Source of the DNA: Streptomyces griseus subsp. griseus
GTDB lineage: Bacteria; Actinomycetota; Actinomycetes; Streptomycetales; Streptomycetaceae
Assembly (NCBI RefSeq): GCF_000720255.1
Contig: NZ_JOJE01000027.1
Location: 62,001 to 126,000, forward strand
Length of the DNA stretch: 64,000 nt
Direction: 5' to 3'
The position numbers and the translations under genes were made by a program. Of this stretch, positions 25,649-37,703 are shown in pieces (within the stretch, counting starts at the first letter, position 1; each line of letters opens with the position of its first letter). The notes under the pieces are model-generated. The model searched no databases. It was not told where the DNA came from and saw only the letters and a list, made by a program, of their open reading frames with translations.

Positions 25649-26710
25649 ATGCCCGATGCTCCCGCTCCGGTCACGTCTGCGGGAACGAGCCGCAGCACCT
25701 CGGCCACCATCGCGCCGAACATCCTCCGCTACCTCGCCCGGGTCGCCGACGGGTACGGCGTCGACCTCCAGCCACTGCTGACCCGGGTCGGGCTGGACCC
25801 GACGGTGATGGGCTCCGCCGCGCTACGGGTCTCCTACCGGCAGGGCAGTGAGGTGATCCGCCGGGCGGTGGAGCTGACCGGGGACGAGCACCTGGGGCTG
25901 CGGGTGGGCGCGGCGCAGCACCTGACCGCCTGGGGGCTGCTCGGCTTCGCCATGATGGCCGCCGACACCATTCAGGACGCCATCGAGACCGGCGTGCGCT
26001 TTCAGAACCTCTCCGGAGCGATGACGGTGTGGTCGGCCGGCTGGGAGGACGCCGGCTACGTGTTGCGCGCCGATCTGCCGGATCCCGCGCTGGATCCGAC
26101 CGTCGGCGTCTTCCTGACCGAGGAGGCGTACTCCAGCGTCGTCACCCTCACCCGTCTGAGCATCGGCGCCGCGTTCGCCCCGCAGGCGGTCGAGTTCGCC
26201 GCCCCCGCCCCGCGCGACACACGACCGTTCGACGACCTGTTCCGCTGCCCGCTGCGCTTCGCCGCCACCGGCAACCGCATGGTGATCCCCGCTCGCTGGG
26301 CCCGCGCGGCCATGCCGGGGCGGGACCCCATCAGCTACGCGTCGGCGCTTGATGTGCTGGAGGAGCAGATGGCGTCCCGGCGCGACCAGCAGGAGCTGCT
26401 CGAGGTGCTGGAGATCTCCATCGCGCAGGGCCTCCCGGCCGTCCCCTCGTTCTCCGAGCAGGCCCGCAGGCACGCGTCCAGCGAACGCACCCTGCGCCGT
26501 CGCCTGGCCGAGTGCGGCACCACGTACGAGGCGGTCGTCGACGGGGTGCGCCGCGAGCAGGTCGAACAGCTGCTGCGGCGACCGGAACTGACGCTCCGTG
26601 ACATCACGCGCCAGGCGGGCTTCGCCGACGCCAGCGCACTGCGGCGGGCGGTGCGCCGGTGGCACGGAGCGACTCCGCTCGAACTGCGCACGGAACTGCT
26701 GGGGCGGTAG
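25649..26710 (+). CDS. AraC-family regulator with N-terminal arabinose-binding-type domain (VirS-like)
   Basis: 353 residues. The N-terminal domain (IAPNILRYLARVADGYGVDL, then LGLRVGAAQHLTAWGLLGFA) belongs to the PF12625-like ligand domain seen in VirS and OruR. The C-terminal AraC helix-turn-helix pair is SEQARRHASSERTLRRRLAE and LTLRDITRQAGFADASALRR followed by AVRRWHGATPLELR. ATG 25649 has GAGAGG eight bases before it; ATG 25643 is too close. VirS activates the mycobacterial mymA FMO/SDR operon, so by analogy this protein probably activates the divergent MFS-FMO-SDR-ALDH genes in response to acid or a lipid-like ligand. That assignment is inference. Confidence 0.88.
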   Translation: MPDAPAPVTSAGTSRSTSATIAPNILRYLARVADGYGVDLQPLLTRVGLDPTVMGSAALRVSYRQGSEVIRRAVELTGDEHLGLRVGAAQHLTAWGLLGFAMMAADTIQDAIETGVRFQNLSGAMTVWSAGWEDAGYVLRADLPDPALDPTVGVFLTEEAYSSVVTLTRLSIGAAFAPQAVEFAAPAPRDTRPFDDLFRCPLRFAATGNRMVIPARWARAAMPGRDPISYASALDVLEEQMASRRDQQELLEVLEISIAQGLPAVPSFSEQARRHASSERTLRRRLAECGTTYEAVVDGVRREQVEQLLRRPELTLRDITRQAGFADASALRRAVRRWHGATPLELRTELLGR

Positions 26711-26741
26711 GCGTGTGCCGGTGCGTGAAAGAGTTCCGGGC

Positions 26742-27280
26742 TCAGAAGCCGCCCAGTTGCTTGCGCAGGGCCTCTTTGATCTTTCCCTGGACGACCTTCC
26801 GCAGGCGTGCATCCTCCCCGCCTCGTCGGTGAGGAGGACGAAGTCGTCCATGAGGACGATCTCGCGGGACGCAGACGATGTGGTCGGCGGTGAGGGATCG
26901 TCGGGCGCGGGGCGGTTGTCCAGGACATCGACACCGCCCCCCGCGGCCACCACCTCCTTCTGCACGGGGTCGCTCGGGGTGCGGTCGCGGAGCCAGGTGA
27001 CGCGTCCGCCCGGCCCTCGACCGGCGAGGAGAACACGGCGCGCAGCCTCGACACGTAACCCTGCAGGGTGTTGACGGCACTGGCCGGTTCGCGGCCCTCC
27101 CACACCCGGTCCACCAAGGACGAGGTCGGCACCATGCGCCCCCGGCCGAGGAGCAGCACCGACAGCACGGCACGCTGCCTGGCTCCCCCACCGGCCCCGA
27201 CCGCCCGGCGAAACGCACGTCCGGCGGCCCGAGGACCCTCAGTTCCCATCTCCTCGCGCCCACTTGTCGGTCAATCCCCC
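26742..27280 (-). pseudogene. SARP-type regulator remnant and downstream hypothetical fragment
   Basis: From 27280 downward, ELRVLGPPDVRFAGR is in one frame, then ARQRAVLSVLLLGRGRMVPT and SLVDRVWEGREPASAVNTLQ (the OmpR-like DNA-binding domain and start of the BTAD region of SARP activators) continue in another frame after a break near 27180. After RLRAVF the SARP reading ends. About 65 codons in a third frame (EIVLMDDFVLLTDEAGRMHA, then in a further frame KVVQGKIKEALRKQLGGF) look like the tail of an unrelated gene. So at least two decayed genes are fused here. No functional product is expected; SARPs normally activate antibiotic clusters. Confidence 0.6.
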
Positions 27281-27565
27281 TCCGACGCGCTCGCGCACAC
27301 CGCTTTCTCAACTGCCCCTCATTCTCGTCAAGTTACCGGCGGCATGAATTACGGCCCATGACACCCCCGGCCCATCGAGCCCGCGTTTCCACGCTCTCCC
27401 GCGCACGACAGGCAGGAGAAACAAGCCCTGATCGGGCGTCGACGACGCCGACATCGACCACACCAACGGCAGACAACCCCCAGACACCCACCCCGCGTCC
27501 TAGGTGACGCGAGAGACGCCCGGGACCGACGGGACGTCTGCGCTCGGGTTCTGAGGAGTGGATCA

Positions 27566-30334
27566 TTGATCCGTGCCCGGCGAATATGTGTGACCGCCGT
27601 GACGGTGCTGGCGGCCCTGGCGGGCTCGCCCGGACCGGCACAGGCTGAGCAGCCGCACGCGGTGGAGCCGTTACGCGCGACGGACGACAACCCGTTCCCA
27701 CCGGGGTGGCGGATCGACGGGGAGGGCGGGACGCGTGAGCTGGTCTGGCGCGCGCCGAAGGCCGTTCCCATGGGGGACGCGCGGGTCGAGTTCCGTACCG
27801 GTGACCGGCTGCTCGGGGTACCGAAGCCGGCGAGGGACGGGCGGACCTTCCGGCTCGCCCTCGGCGAGACGCGGCCCAAGCAGCTGAAGCATCTCCAAGT
27901 GACGGCCGCGGGACGCCGACTGGACACGGCGGCCGACGACACGCACAGGTCCGGCTCGCGCGTGGCACGGATGCCCGCGCAGGCGCCGGCGAACGGCGTT
28001 GATCCGGGCAGACCCGGCCCGTACCGCACGGTCACCGGGGAGTACGACCTCGATCCGGTGCGCCTGCCCGGGTACGCCACCCCGGTGGAGATGACCGCCG
28101 AGGTGGTGGCGCCGAAGGGTGCCACCGGCAGCCGGCCGCTGGCGCTGTTCCTGCACGGCCGCCACGGCACCTGCTACAAGCCGGGTTCCGAGGACGACGT
28201 GACCGGCGACTGGCCCTGTGCGGACGGCTACAAGCCGATCCCGAGCCACCTGGGCCATCTGCGCGACCAGCAACTGCTGGCCTCCCAGGGCTATGTGACG
28301 GTGTCGATCTCGGCGAACGGCATCAACGCCCAGGACCTGGAGACCGAGGACGCCGGGGCGCAGGCGCGTTCCTCGCTGGTACGGCAGCACCTCGCCCGCT
28401 GGGCCGACTGGAGCACCCATCGCTCCTTGGCCCCGGCCGTCGTACGCGCGGCGGCGAAGGCGGACCTCTCCCGTGTCCTGCTCGTCGGCCACTCGCGCGG
28501 TGGCGAGGGCGTCAACCGGGCCGCCATGGACAGCCTCTACCCGCCGCAGGCCGCCGAGGACGGCTACCGGGGCCCGGTGCGCTGGAAGGTGCGCGGGACC
28601 GTGCTCATCGGCCCGACGATCTACGGCCGGAACCCGGTCGCCGACGTGCCGTCGGTGACGCTGCTGCCGGGCTGCGACGGCGACGTGTCGGACCTGCAGG
28701 GCGAGGACTTCGTCGACGGGACGCGCGGGATCAGCCGGGGCACGGCACTGCACAGCGCGGTCTACCTCGTCGGCGCCAACCACAACTACTTCAACAGCGA
28801 GTGGACCCCGGGCGAGGCCGTCGCACCGGCCAGGGACGACTTCCGGGACGACCCGGAGCAGCCGGACCCGGTGTGCGCGCCGGGTGCCGCGACCCGGCTG
28901 AACGCCGCCCAGCAGCACAAGGCGGGCGCCACGTACATCGCCGCCGCGGCCCGGCTCTTCCTCGCCGGGGACGACCGGGTGCGTCCGCTGCTCGACGGTT
29001 CCGGAAAGCGGGCCCCGTCCGCGGACCCCGCCCGGGTGCTGACCCACGCGGTCGGCGGCCGCCGCGACGGTGGTTTCCTGCCGGACGGCGGGGCGAAGGT
29101 GAGCGGCGCCCGGCTGTGTTCGGCGATCGACCCGGACCCGGCCGTGGCCTGCCTGGACCCGGAGACCCCCGGGTCGTCCCCGCACTTCGCCTCCTGGGAG
29201 ACGGAACAGGAGACCGGCCGCGGCGCGGTGGACCTGAAGTGGTCGGCACCGGGTAGGGCCGCGCGTATCACTCCGGCCGAGCCGCTCTCCCTGCGCGGCT
29301 CACAGAAGCTCGCGCTGAGGGTCTTCGTCCCGCCGAACACCACCGGCACCAAGTTCGACGTGTCCGTCACCGACTCGCGGAACCGCCGGGTCACGCTGGG
29401 CCGGGTCGAGGTGGCGGGGCTGCCGGGCTCCGCCGCCACCGCGTCCTACTGGGCGCAGGAGCTGCGCGTCCCGCTGTCGGCCGCGACCCGGGCCGGACTC
29501 GATCTCAGGCATGTCAAGTCCCTGGATCTGACGCCCCGTTCGCGGTCCGGGCGGGCCTGGCTGATGGACGCATGGGGCTGGGCGCCCGGCACTCCGGCAG
29601 TGCAGGCGGCCGCGCTGCCGCGTGTCGACGTGGGCCGCACGATCGTCAAGGAGGGCGACTCGGGCACCCGCACCTACCGGGTCCCGGTCGAGATCTCCGG
29701 GCACGGCAGCGGGCAGGTCCGCGTGTATGTCCTCGACCCGGACGGCGGCCGGGCCGAGAGCAGGCTCGTGACCGTACGGCCCGGCAGCGACGCGGTCGAC
29801 GTGCCGGTCGAGGTGAAGGGCGACACGGCCTACGGCGACGACGTGGAGCACGACATCGCCGTCAAGGCCGTGCGGGGCGCCGTCGTCGGCCGGTACCGGG
29901 GCGGGGTCACCGTCGAGAACGACGACCCCGAGCAGGTGATCACCCTGTCGCCGGTCAAGGACCGGGTGACCGAGGGCGAGACGCTGACCTGGCGTATGTC
30001 CGTGGACGTGCCCACGGCGGTGGACATCTGGCAACCGGTGCGGGTGCTTCCCGTCACCGAGGGCGCCGAGCTGTCGACCAAGGACGTCGACCCGCAGTGG
30101 CTCAAGGACTCGTCCGGTGACGTGCCCGACCCGGAGCGGCCGCTGTCCGAGGCGCGCCTGTGGGTGTGGCTGAACATCCCTCCCGGGAGTACCGGCGTGG
30201 ACTTCGTCGTGCCGATCGTGCGGGATCGGGCGGCCGAGCCCACCGAGTCGATGCGCCTCGCGCTGACCGACCGCCACGCCGAGCCGCTGCCCGACGGTCC
30301 GGTGCTGACGGGGACGGTGCTCGACAAGCCGTAG
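27566..30334 (+). CDS. Secreted alpha/beta hydrolase with C-terminal Calx-beta-like domains
   Basis: 922 residues. A Sec signal peptide (ICVTAVTVLAALAGSPGPAQA) is followed by a beta-rich N-terminal region. An alpha/beta hydrolase domain has the oxyanion segment LALFLHGRHGTCY (about 196) and nucleophile elbow GHSRGGEGVNRAAMD (about 310). His in VGANHNYFNSEW is a candidate catalytic His. The C-terminal 270 residues hold two Calx-beta-like units (VDVGRTIVKEGDSGTRTYRV and VTEGETLTWRMSVDV). This suggests a surface esterase or lipase with calcium-binding adhesive domains. Start TTG 27566, with GAGGAG eight bases upstream; no closer ATG or GTG fits the signal peptide. Monocistronic, ending at a shared hairpin. 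Confidence 0.82.
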   Translation: MIRARRICVTAVTVLAALAGSPGPAQAEQPHAVEPLRATDDNPFPPGWRIDGEGGTRELVWRAPKAVPMGDARVEFRTGDRLLGVPKPARDGRTFRLALGETRPKQLKHLQVTAAGRRLDTAADDTHRSGSRVARMPAQAPANGVDPGRPGPYRTVTGEYDLDPVRLPGYATPVEMTAEVVAPKGATGSRPLALFLHGRHGTCYKPGSEDDVTGDWPCADGYKPIPSHLGHLRDQQLLASQGYVTVSISANGINAQDLETEDAGAQARSSLVRQHLARWADWSTHRSLAPAVVRAAAKADLSRVLLVGHSRGGEGVNRAAMDSLYPPQAAEDGYRGPVRWKVRGTVLIGPTIYGRNPVADVPSVTLLPGCDGDVSDLQGEDFVDGTRGISRGTALHSAVYLVGANHNYFNSEWTPGEAVAPARDDFRDDPEQPDPVCAPGAATRLNAAQQHKAGATYIAAAARLFLAGDDRVRPLLDGSGKRAPSADPARVLTHAVGGRRDGGFLPDGGAKVSGARLCSAIDPDPAVACLDPETPGSSPHFASWETEQETGRGAVDLKWSAPGRAARITPAEPLSLRGSQKLALRVFVPPNTTGTKFDVSVTDSRNRRVTLGRVEVAGLPGSAATASYWAQELRVPLSAATRAGLDLRHVKSLDLTPRSRSGRAWLMDAWGWAPGTPAVQAAALPRVDVGRTIVKEGDSGTRTYRVPVEISGHGSGQVRVYVLDPDGGRAESRLVTVRPGSDAVDVPVEVKGDTAYGDDVEHDIAVKAVRGAVVGRYRGGVTVENDDPEQVITLSPVKDRVTEGETLTWRMSVDVPTAVDIWQPVRVLPVTEGAELSTKDVDPQWLKDSSGDVPDPERPLSEARLWVWLNIPPGSTGVDFVVPIVRDRAAEPTESMRLALTDRHAEPLPDGPVLTGTVLDKP

Positions 30335-30376
30335 CCACGAGGTACGAGGTACGAGGGATCGTGAGCACCCTCTCGT

Positions 30377-30402
30377 GCGGGGTCCGGTCTGTCGGGCCCC
30401 GC
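30377..30402. terminator. Bidirectional terminator hairpin
   Basis: GCGGGGTCCG pairs with CGGGCCCCGC (one G-U step) around GTCTGT, in the gap between the convergent hydrolase and ABC transporter genes. Confidence 0.6.
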
Positions 30403-30485
30403 GCTTCGCGAGCAAGGTGTACGTCGTTTCGTCACCGACGCCGCAGGGCCGCGCGGGGTGCCGCCCGCCCGGGGGTCCCGTCGCC

Positions 30486-32381
30486 TCACCCCGCCACGGG
30501 CGCCTCCGCCTCGCCCGCGGACCGCTGTTCGAACTGCGTCCGGTACAGCTGCGCGTAGCGGCCCTCGGCGGCGAGCAGTTCCTCGTGGGTGCCGCGTTCC
30601 ACGATGCGGCCCTCCTCGACGACGAGGATGAGATCGGCGGTGCGGACCGTGGACAGGCGGTGGGCGATGACGACGGCCGTCCTGCCCTCCAGTGCCTCCG
30701 CGAGCGCCTCCTGGACGGCCGCCTCCGAGGTGTTGTCGAGGTGGGCGGTGGCCTCGTCGAGGATGACGACGCGCTGGCGGGCGAGGAGCAGGCGGGCGAT
30801 GGTCATGCGCTGCCGTTCGCCGCCGGAGAGCCGGTAGCCGCGTTCACCGACCACCGTGTCCAGACCGTCGGGCAGGGAGCGTACGAGATCGTCGAGGCGG
30901 GCGCGGAGCAGGGCGTCCCACAGCTCCTCCTCGGTGGCGGTGGGGCGGGCGAGGAGCAGGTTGGCGCGGACGGTGTCGTGAAAGAGGTGGCCGTCCTGGG
31001 TGACCATGCCGAGGGTGCCGCGCAGGGAGGCCGCGCTCAGGTCGCGGACGTCGACGCCGCCGATGCGGACGGCGCCCTCGTCGACATCGTAGAGGCGCGG
31101 CAGGAGTTGGGCGACGGTCGACTTGCCGGCGCCGGAGGAGCCGACGAGGGCGACGGTCCGGCCGGGTTCGGCGCGGAAGGAGACGCCGTGCAGGACCTCG
31201 GCGCCGCCCCGGGTGTCGAGGGTGGCGACCTCCTCCAGGGAGGCGAGGGAGACCTTGTCGGCGGCGGGGTAGCCGAAGCGGACGTTGTCGAACTCGACCG
31301 CGACCGGCCCCTCGGGCACCTCGCGGGCGTCCGGCTTCTCCTCGATGAGCGGCTTGAGGTCGAGCACCTCGAAGACCCGTTCGAAGCTGACGAGGGCGCT
31401 CATCACCTCCACGCGCGCCCCGGCGAGCGCGGTGAGCGGCGCGTAGAGGCGGGTCAGCAGCAGTGCGAGGGAGACGACGGCGCCCGGCTCCAGGCTGCCG
31501 CGCAGGGCGAACCAGCCGCCGAGGCCGTAGACGAGGGCGAGGGCGAGCGAGGAGACGAGGGTGAGGGAGGTGATGAAGACGGACTGGGACGTCGCGGTGC
31601 GCACGCCGATGTCCCGGACGCGGCCGGCGCGGGCGGCGAACTCGGCCGACTCCTCCTCGGGCCGTCCGAACAGCTTGACCAGGGTGGCGCCGGGCGCGGA
31701 GAACCGCTCGGTCATCCGGGTGCCCATCGACGCGTTGAGGGCGGCCGCCTCGCGCTGCATCCCGGCCATGCGGCTGCCCATGCGACGGGCCGGCACCACG
31801 AACACGGGCAGCAGCACCAGGGCGAGCAGGGTGATCTGCCAGGACAGGGTGAGCATGACGGCGAGCGTCAGCAGCAGCGTGACCAGATTGCTGACCACCC
31901 CGGAGAGGGTGTTGCTGAAGGCCCGTTGCGCGCCGATGACGTCGTTGTTGAGACGACTGACCAGCGCTCCCGTACGAGTGCGTGTGAAGAACGCCACCGG
32001 CATGCGCTGCACATGATCGAACACAGCCGTGCGCAGATCGAGGATGAGCCCCTCGCCGAGCGTCGCCGACAGCCGTCGGGCGAAGATCCCGAGCGCGGCC
32101 TCCGCGACCGCGATGAGCGCGATGAGCAGCGCCAGCCGTACGACCGTGCCCTCGTCGCCGTCCGACACGATCGCGTCGACCACGCGCCCGGCGAGCACCG
32201 GGGTGGCGACGGCGAGCAGTGCGGTCACCACCCCGAGCACGACGAAGAACGCGATCCGGCGGCGGTGCGGGCGGGCGAACGCGCCGATGCGACGCAGGGT
32301 CGCGGCGTTGAAGGGACGGCGTTCCTGCTGGGCGTTCATGACGCTGTGCAGCTGCGTCCAGGCGGTGGTCTCGATGCTCAT
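30486..32381 (-). CDS. ABC exporter, fused permease and ATPase
   Basis: 631 residues, a half-transporter that dimerises. Residues about 25-330 hold six transmembrane helices of the ABC-B exporter fold (RRRIAFFVVLGVVTALLAVA, ITLLALVLLPVFVVP). The C-terminal ATPase has Walker A VGSSGAGKST, the Q-loop (GMVTQDGHLFHDT), signature LSGGERQRM, Walker B VVILDEATAHLD and the H-switch AHRLSTV. It probably exports a lipid, peptide or drug; multidrug-type homologues are commonest. The ATG at 32381 has GGAGGAG-like spacing on its 5' side (TTCTCCTCC on the plus strand). It diverges from the UPF0104 membrane protein across 72 bases. Confidence 0.92.
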   Translation of the reverse strand: MSIETTAWTQLHSVMNAQQERRPFNAATLRRIGAFARPHRRRIAFFVVLGVVTALLAVATPVLAGRVVDAIVSDGDEGTVVRLALLIALIAVAEAALGIFARRLSATLGEGLILDLRTAVFDHVQRMPVAFFTRTRTGALVSRLNNDVIGAQRAFSNTLSGVVSNLVTLLLTLAVMLTLSWQITLLALVLLPVFVVPARRMGSRMAGMQREAAALNASMGTRMTERFSAPGATLVKLFGRPEEESAEFAARAGRVRDIGVRTATSQSVFITSLTLVSSLALALVYGLGGWFALRGSLEPGAVVSLALLLTRLYAPLTALAGARVEVMSALVSFERVFEVLDLKPLIEEKPDAREVPEGPVAVEFDNVRFGYPAADKVSLASLEEVATLDTRGGAEVLHGVSFRAEPGRTVALVGSSGAGKSTVAQLLPRLYDVDEGAVRIGGVDVRDLSAASLRGTLGMVTQDGHLFHDTVRANLLLARPTATEEELWDALLRARLDDLVRSLPDGLDTVVGERGYRLSGGERQRMTIARLLLARQRVVILDEATAHLDNTSEAAVQEALAEALEGRTAVVIAHRLSTVRTADLILVVEEGRIVERGTHEELLAAEGRYAQLYRTQFEQRSAGEAEAPVAG

Positions 32382-32453
32382 GGAGGAGAACCTAGGACCT
32401 CAAGCATCATTGAGGTCAATCCCCGCAGACCGTCCCCTCGCGCGAAGGACCCG

Positions 32454-33482
32454 ATGACCGCACGCAATGAGCCGTCCCCGCTCCCGCAACCCGTCGTTGG
32501 CGTGGTGCCGACACCCTGTCCCGATGTGACAGCGGTATCCCTCCCCGAACGGCGGCGCGTCCCCGTCCGCCAGATCCTGTGCCTGCTCCCGCTTCTGCTC
32601 GTCACCGCGGTCGCGGTCCAGCACCGCTCGGTGCTGGCCGAGGGCTTCGGTCATCTGCGGACCGCCGAGTGGCCATGGCTGCTGGCCGCGGTCTGCGCGA
32701 CCTGTCTGACCTGGGTCGCCGCGTCCTTCACCCGGCAGGGCGCGGTCATGGAGCGGCTGCCCAGACGCCGGCTGCTCGCCACGCAGTTCGCGGCGGGCGC
32801 GGCCAACCATCTGCTGCCCACCGGCGTGGGCGCGAGCGCGGTCAACCTGCGGTTCATGACGGTGTGCGGAGTGCCGCTGGCGCGCTCCTCGGCGGCCCTC
32901 GCCCTGTATCTGCTCGCGGAGAGCGTGGGCCGGGTGGGTCTGCTGGCCGTGCTGCTGCTCGCCTTCCCCGACGCGCTGCGGCTCGGCACGCTCGTCCCCG
33001 AGGAGGCGTTCGGCCCGCTGCTGCTCGCCTTCGCCGCCGTCGCGCTCGTGGCGGTGACGGTTCTGACACTGGTACGGCGGGTGCGTACGGCCGTCCGCTC
33101 GTTCCTGCGCACCGCGCTCGGTGAGGCCCGCTCGGTCCACACACGCCCCTCCCGGGCGCTCGCCCTGTGGGGCGGCTCCCTCGCCTTCCCCGCCCTCCAG
33201 GCCACCGGCCTCGCCGCGGTGGGACAGGCTCTGGGCCTGCCCGTGCCGCCCGCGCACATGGCGGTCGCCTACCTGGCGGCCACGGTCGCCGTCGCCCTGG
33301 TCCCCACCCCCGGCGGCATCGGCTCGGTCGAGGCGGCCCTGATCATGGCCCTGGTCGCGGCGGGCGGCCCGGCCGCCGTGGCCACGGCGGTGGTCCTGGC
33401 GTACCGCATCATCACGGTGTGGCTGCCGCTGGTGCCGGGGGCGTTGACGCTGGGGGCGCTGGTGCGGTGGAAGGTCATCTGA
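32454..33482 (+). CDS. UPF0104 / lysylphosphatidylglycerol synthase-type membrane protein
   Basis: 342 residues with about eight hydrophobic segments (RQILCLLPLLLVTAVAVQHR, WPWLLAAVCATCLTWVAASF, LLLAFAAVALVAVTVLTLV and others) and the conserved GVGASAVNLRFM and TPGGIGSVEAALIMAL motifs of the AglD/LPG-synthase transmembrane family. It lacks the cytosolic GNAT-like synthase domain of MprF, so a flippase or glycolipid-transfer role is more likely than lysyl transfer. ATG 32454 follows AAGGA five bases away. It diverges from the ABC exporter. Confidence 0.85.
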   Translation: MTARNEPSPLPQPVVGVVPTPCPDVTAVSLPERRRVPVRQILCLLPLLLVTAVAVQHRSVLAEGFGHLRTAEWPWLLAAVCATCLTWVAASFTRQGAVMERLPRRRLLATQFAAGAANHLLPTGVGASAVNLRFMTVCGVPLARSSAALALYLLAESVGRVGLLAVLLLAFPDALRLGTLVPEEAFGPLLLAFAAVALVAVTVLTLVRRVRTAVRSFLRTALGEARSVHTRPSRALALWGGSLAFPALQATGLAAVGQALGLPVPPAHMAVAYLAATVAVALVPTPGGIGSVEAALIMALVAAGGPAAVATAVVLAYRIITVWLPLVPGALTLGALVRWKVI

Positions 33483-33679
33483 CTGTCGGTGACAGCCTGC
33501 CGAAGGCAACCGGCCCGGTACGAACTCATGTTCTGGATACGGCACTATGAACGGTCGCGCCGGTTCACGGGCCCGCGCGACCGCACACCCCAGATTCGAG
33601 CAGGTGACTACGTGACGAGACTTCACATCCGGCCGTCGGCCGACGCATTGGCCGCGAAACGTCTTCCCGGAGGTGACCG

Positions 33680-34783
33680 GTGACACGCGCGCTGACCCTG
33701 GACGACCTGGTCATCGCCGGAGTCGCCCTGGCCACCGGAGCGCTGAGCGCCTTCCTGCTGCGGATGCTGCTGCGCTGGCTGGGCAAGAAGGCCGACAGCA
33801 CCCGCTGGAGCGGCGACGACGTCATCGTGGACGCGCTGCGCACCGTCGTGCCGTGGGGCGCCGTCCTGGGAGGCGCCGCGGCCGCGGGCGGGGTGCTGCC
33901 GCTGACGCGGACCGTTCAGCACAACGTCAACCAGGTGCTGACGGTGGTGTTCATCCTCGTGGTGACCGGGTCGGCGGCCCGGGTGATCGCGGGTCTTGTG
34001 CGGACGGTGACCCAGTCCCGCTCCGGTGTCGCGGGGTCGGCCACGATCTTCGTGAACATCACCCGGGTGCTGGTCCTGGCGATCGGCTTCCTGGTGGTGC
34101 TGCAGACGCTGGGCATCTCCATAGCGCCCATGCTCACCGCCCTCGGTGTCGGCGGTCTCGCGGTCGCCCTGGCTCTCCAGGACACCCTCGCCAACCTGTT
34201 CGCGGGCATCCACATCCTCGCCTCCAAGACCGTCCAGCCCGGCGACTACATCCGGCTCAGCAGCGGTGAGGAGGGCTACGTCGAAGACATCAACTGGCGT
34301 CAGACGACCGTCCGCGCGCTCTCCAACAACCTGGTCGTCATCCCCAACGGGGAGCTCGCGAAGACGAACATGACCAACTTCATGCGTCCCGAGCAGCAGC
34401 TGACGATCCTGGTGCAGGTGGGAGTCGCCTACGACAGCGACCTGGACCACGTCGAGCGGGTGACCATGGACGTCGTCGCCGAGGTGATGACGGAGATCAC
34501 CGGTGCCGTCCCCGATCACGAGCCGCTGGTCCGGTTCCACACCTTCGGCGACTCCCGGATCGGGTTCACGGTGATCCTGGGCGTCGGTGAGTTCAGCGAC
34601 CAGTTCCGGATCAAGCACGAGTTCATCAAGCGGCTGCACCGGCGCTACCGCGAGGAGGGCATCCGCATCCCGGCGCCCGCGCGGACGGTGGCGCTGCAGC
34701 AGGGCGCGGTGGTGATCCCGCAGCAGCGCACCGCCGAGGAGGCGGAGGGAGTGCCCCACGTGCACTCCGCCCGCCTCGACTGA
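33680..34783 (+). CDS. MscS-family mechanosensitive channel
   Basis: 367 residues. Three to four N-terminal helices are followed by the pore helix region (TALGVGGLAVALALQDTLAN) and the MscS beta domain (GDYIRLSSGEEGYVEDINWR, VVIPNGELAKTNMTNF) and the alpha/beta vestibule. It relieves turgor on osmotic downshock by opening under membrane tension. The GTG start at 33680 has GGAGGTGA just upstream. A tiny open frame (33612-33683) overlaps the start codon but is not supported as a gene. Family length is usual (280-380). Monocistronic. Confidence 0.92.
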   Translation: MTRALTLDDLVIAGVALATGALSAFLLRMLLRWLGKKADSTRWSGDDVIVDALRTVVPWGAVLGGAAAAGGVLPLTRTVQHNVNQVLTVVFILVVTGSAARVIAGLVRTVTQSRSGVAGSATIFVNITRVLVLAIGFLVVLQTLGISIAPMLTALGVGGLAVALALQDTLANLFAGIHILASKTVQPGDYIRLSSGEEGYVEDINWRQTTVRALSNNLVVIPNGELAKTNMTNFMRPEQQLTILVQVGVAYDSDLDHVERVTMDVVAEVMTEITGAVPDHEPLVRFHTFGDSRIGFTVILGVGEFSDQFRIKHEFIKRLHRRYREEGIRIPAPARTVALQQGAVVIPQQRTAEEAEGVPHVHSARLD

Positions 34784-34796
34784 GCCCACCCCGGCG

Positions 34797-37601
<2,805 letters not shown>

Positions 37602-37626
37602 CGCGCCACGCCTGACGGCCACTTCC

Positions 37627-37669
37627 AGCCCCGCCCCGACCGGCGTACCCGTCCGGTCGGGGCGGGGCT
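37627..37669. terminator. Strong rho-independent-type terminator after icd
   Basis: A perfect 17-bp GC-rich stem: AGCCCCGCCCCGACCGG pairs with 37653-37669 around a nine-base loop. No T-run is present, as usual in Streptomyces. Confidence 0.9.
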
Positions 37670-37703
37670 GTATGTCCACCCACCCCCCTCACGGAGCCGT
37701 CCC

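Noticed and set aside
30338..30360. ACGAGGT-type short direct repeats after the secreted hydrolase
   Set aside because: Three copies of an 8-base unit, too short to support a CRISPR or regulatory array.
33612..33683. Mini-ORF of 23 codons overlapping the MscS start
   Set aside because: It has a plausible AGGTGA site but no conserved features and no reason for a leader peptide there.
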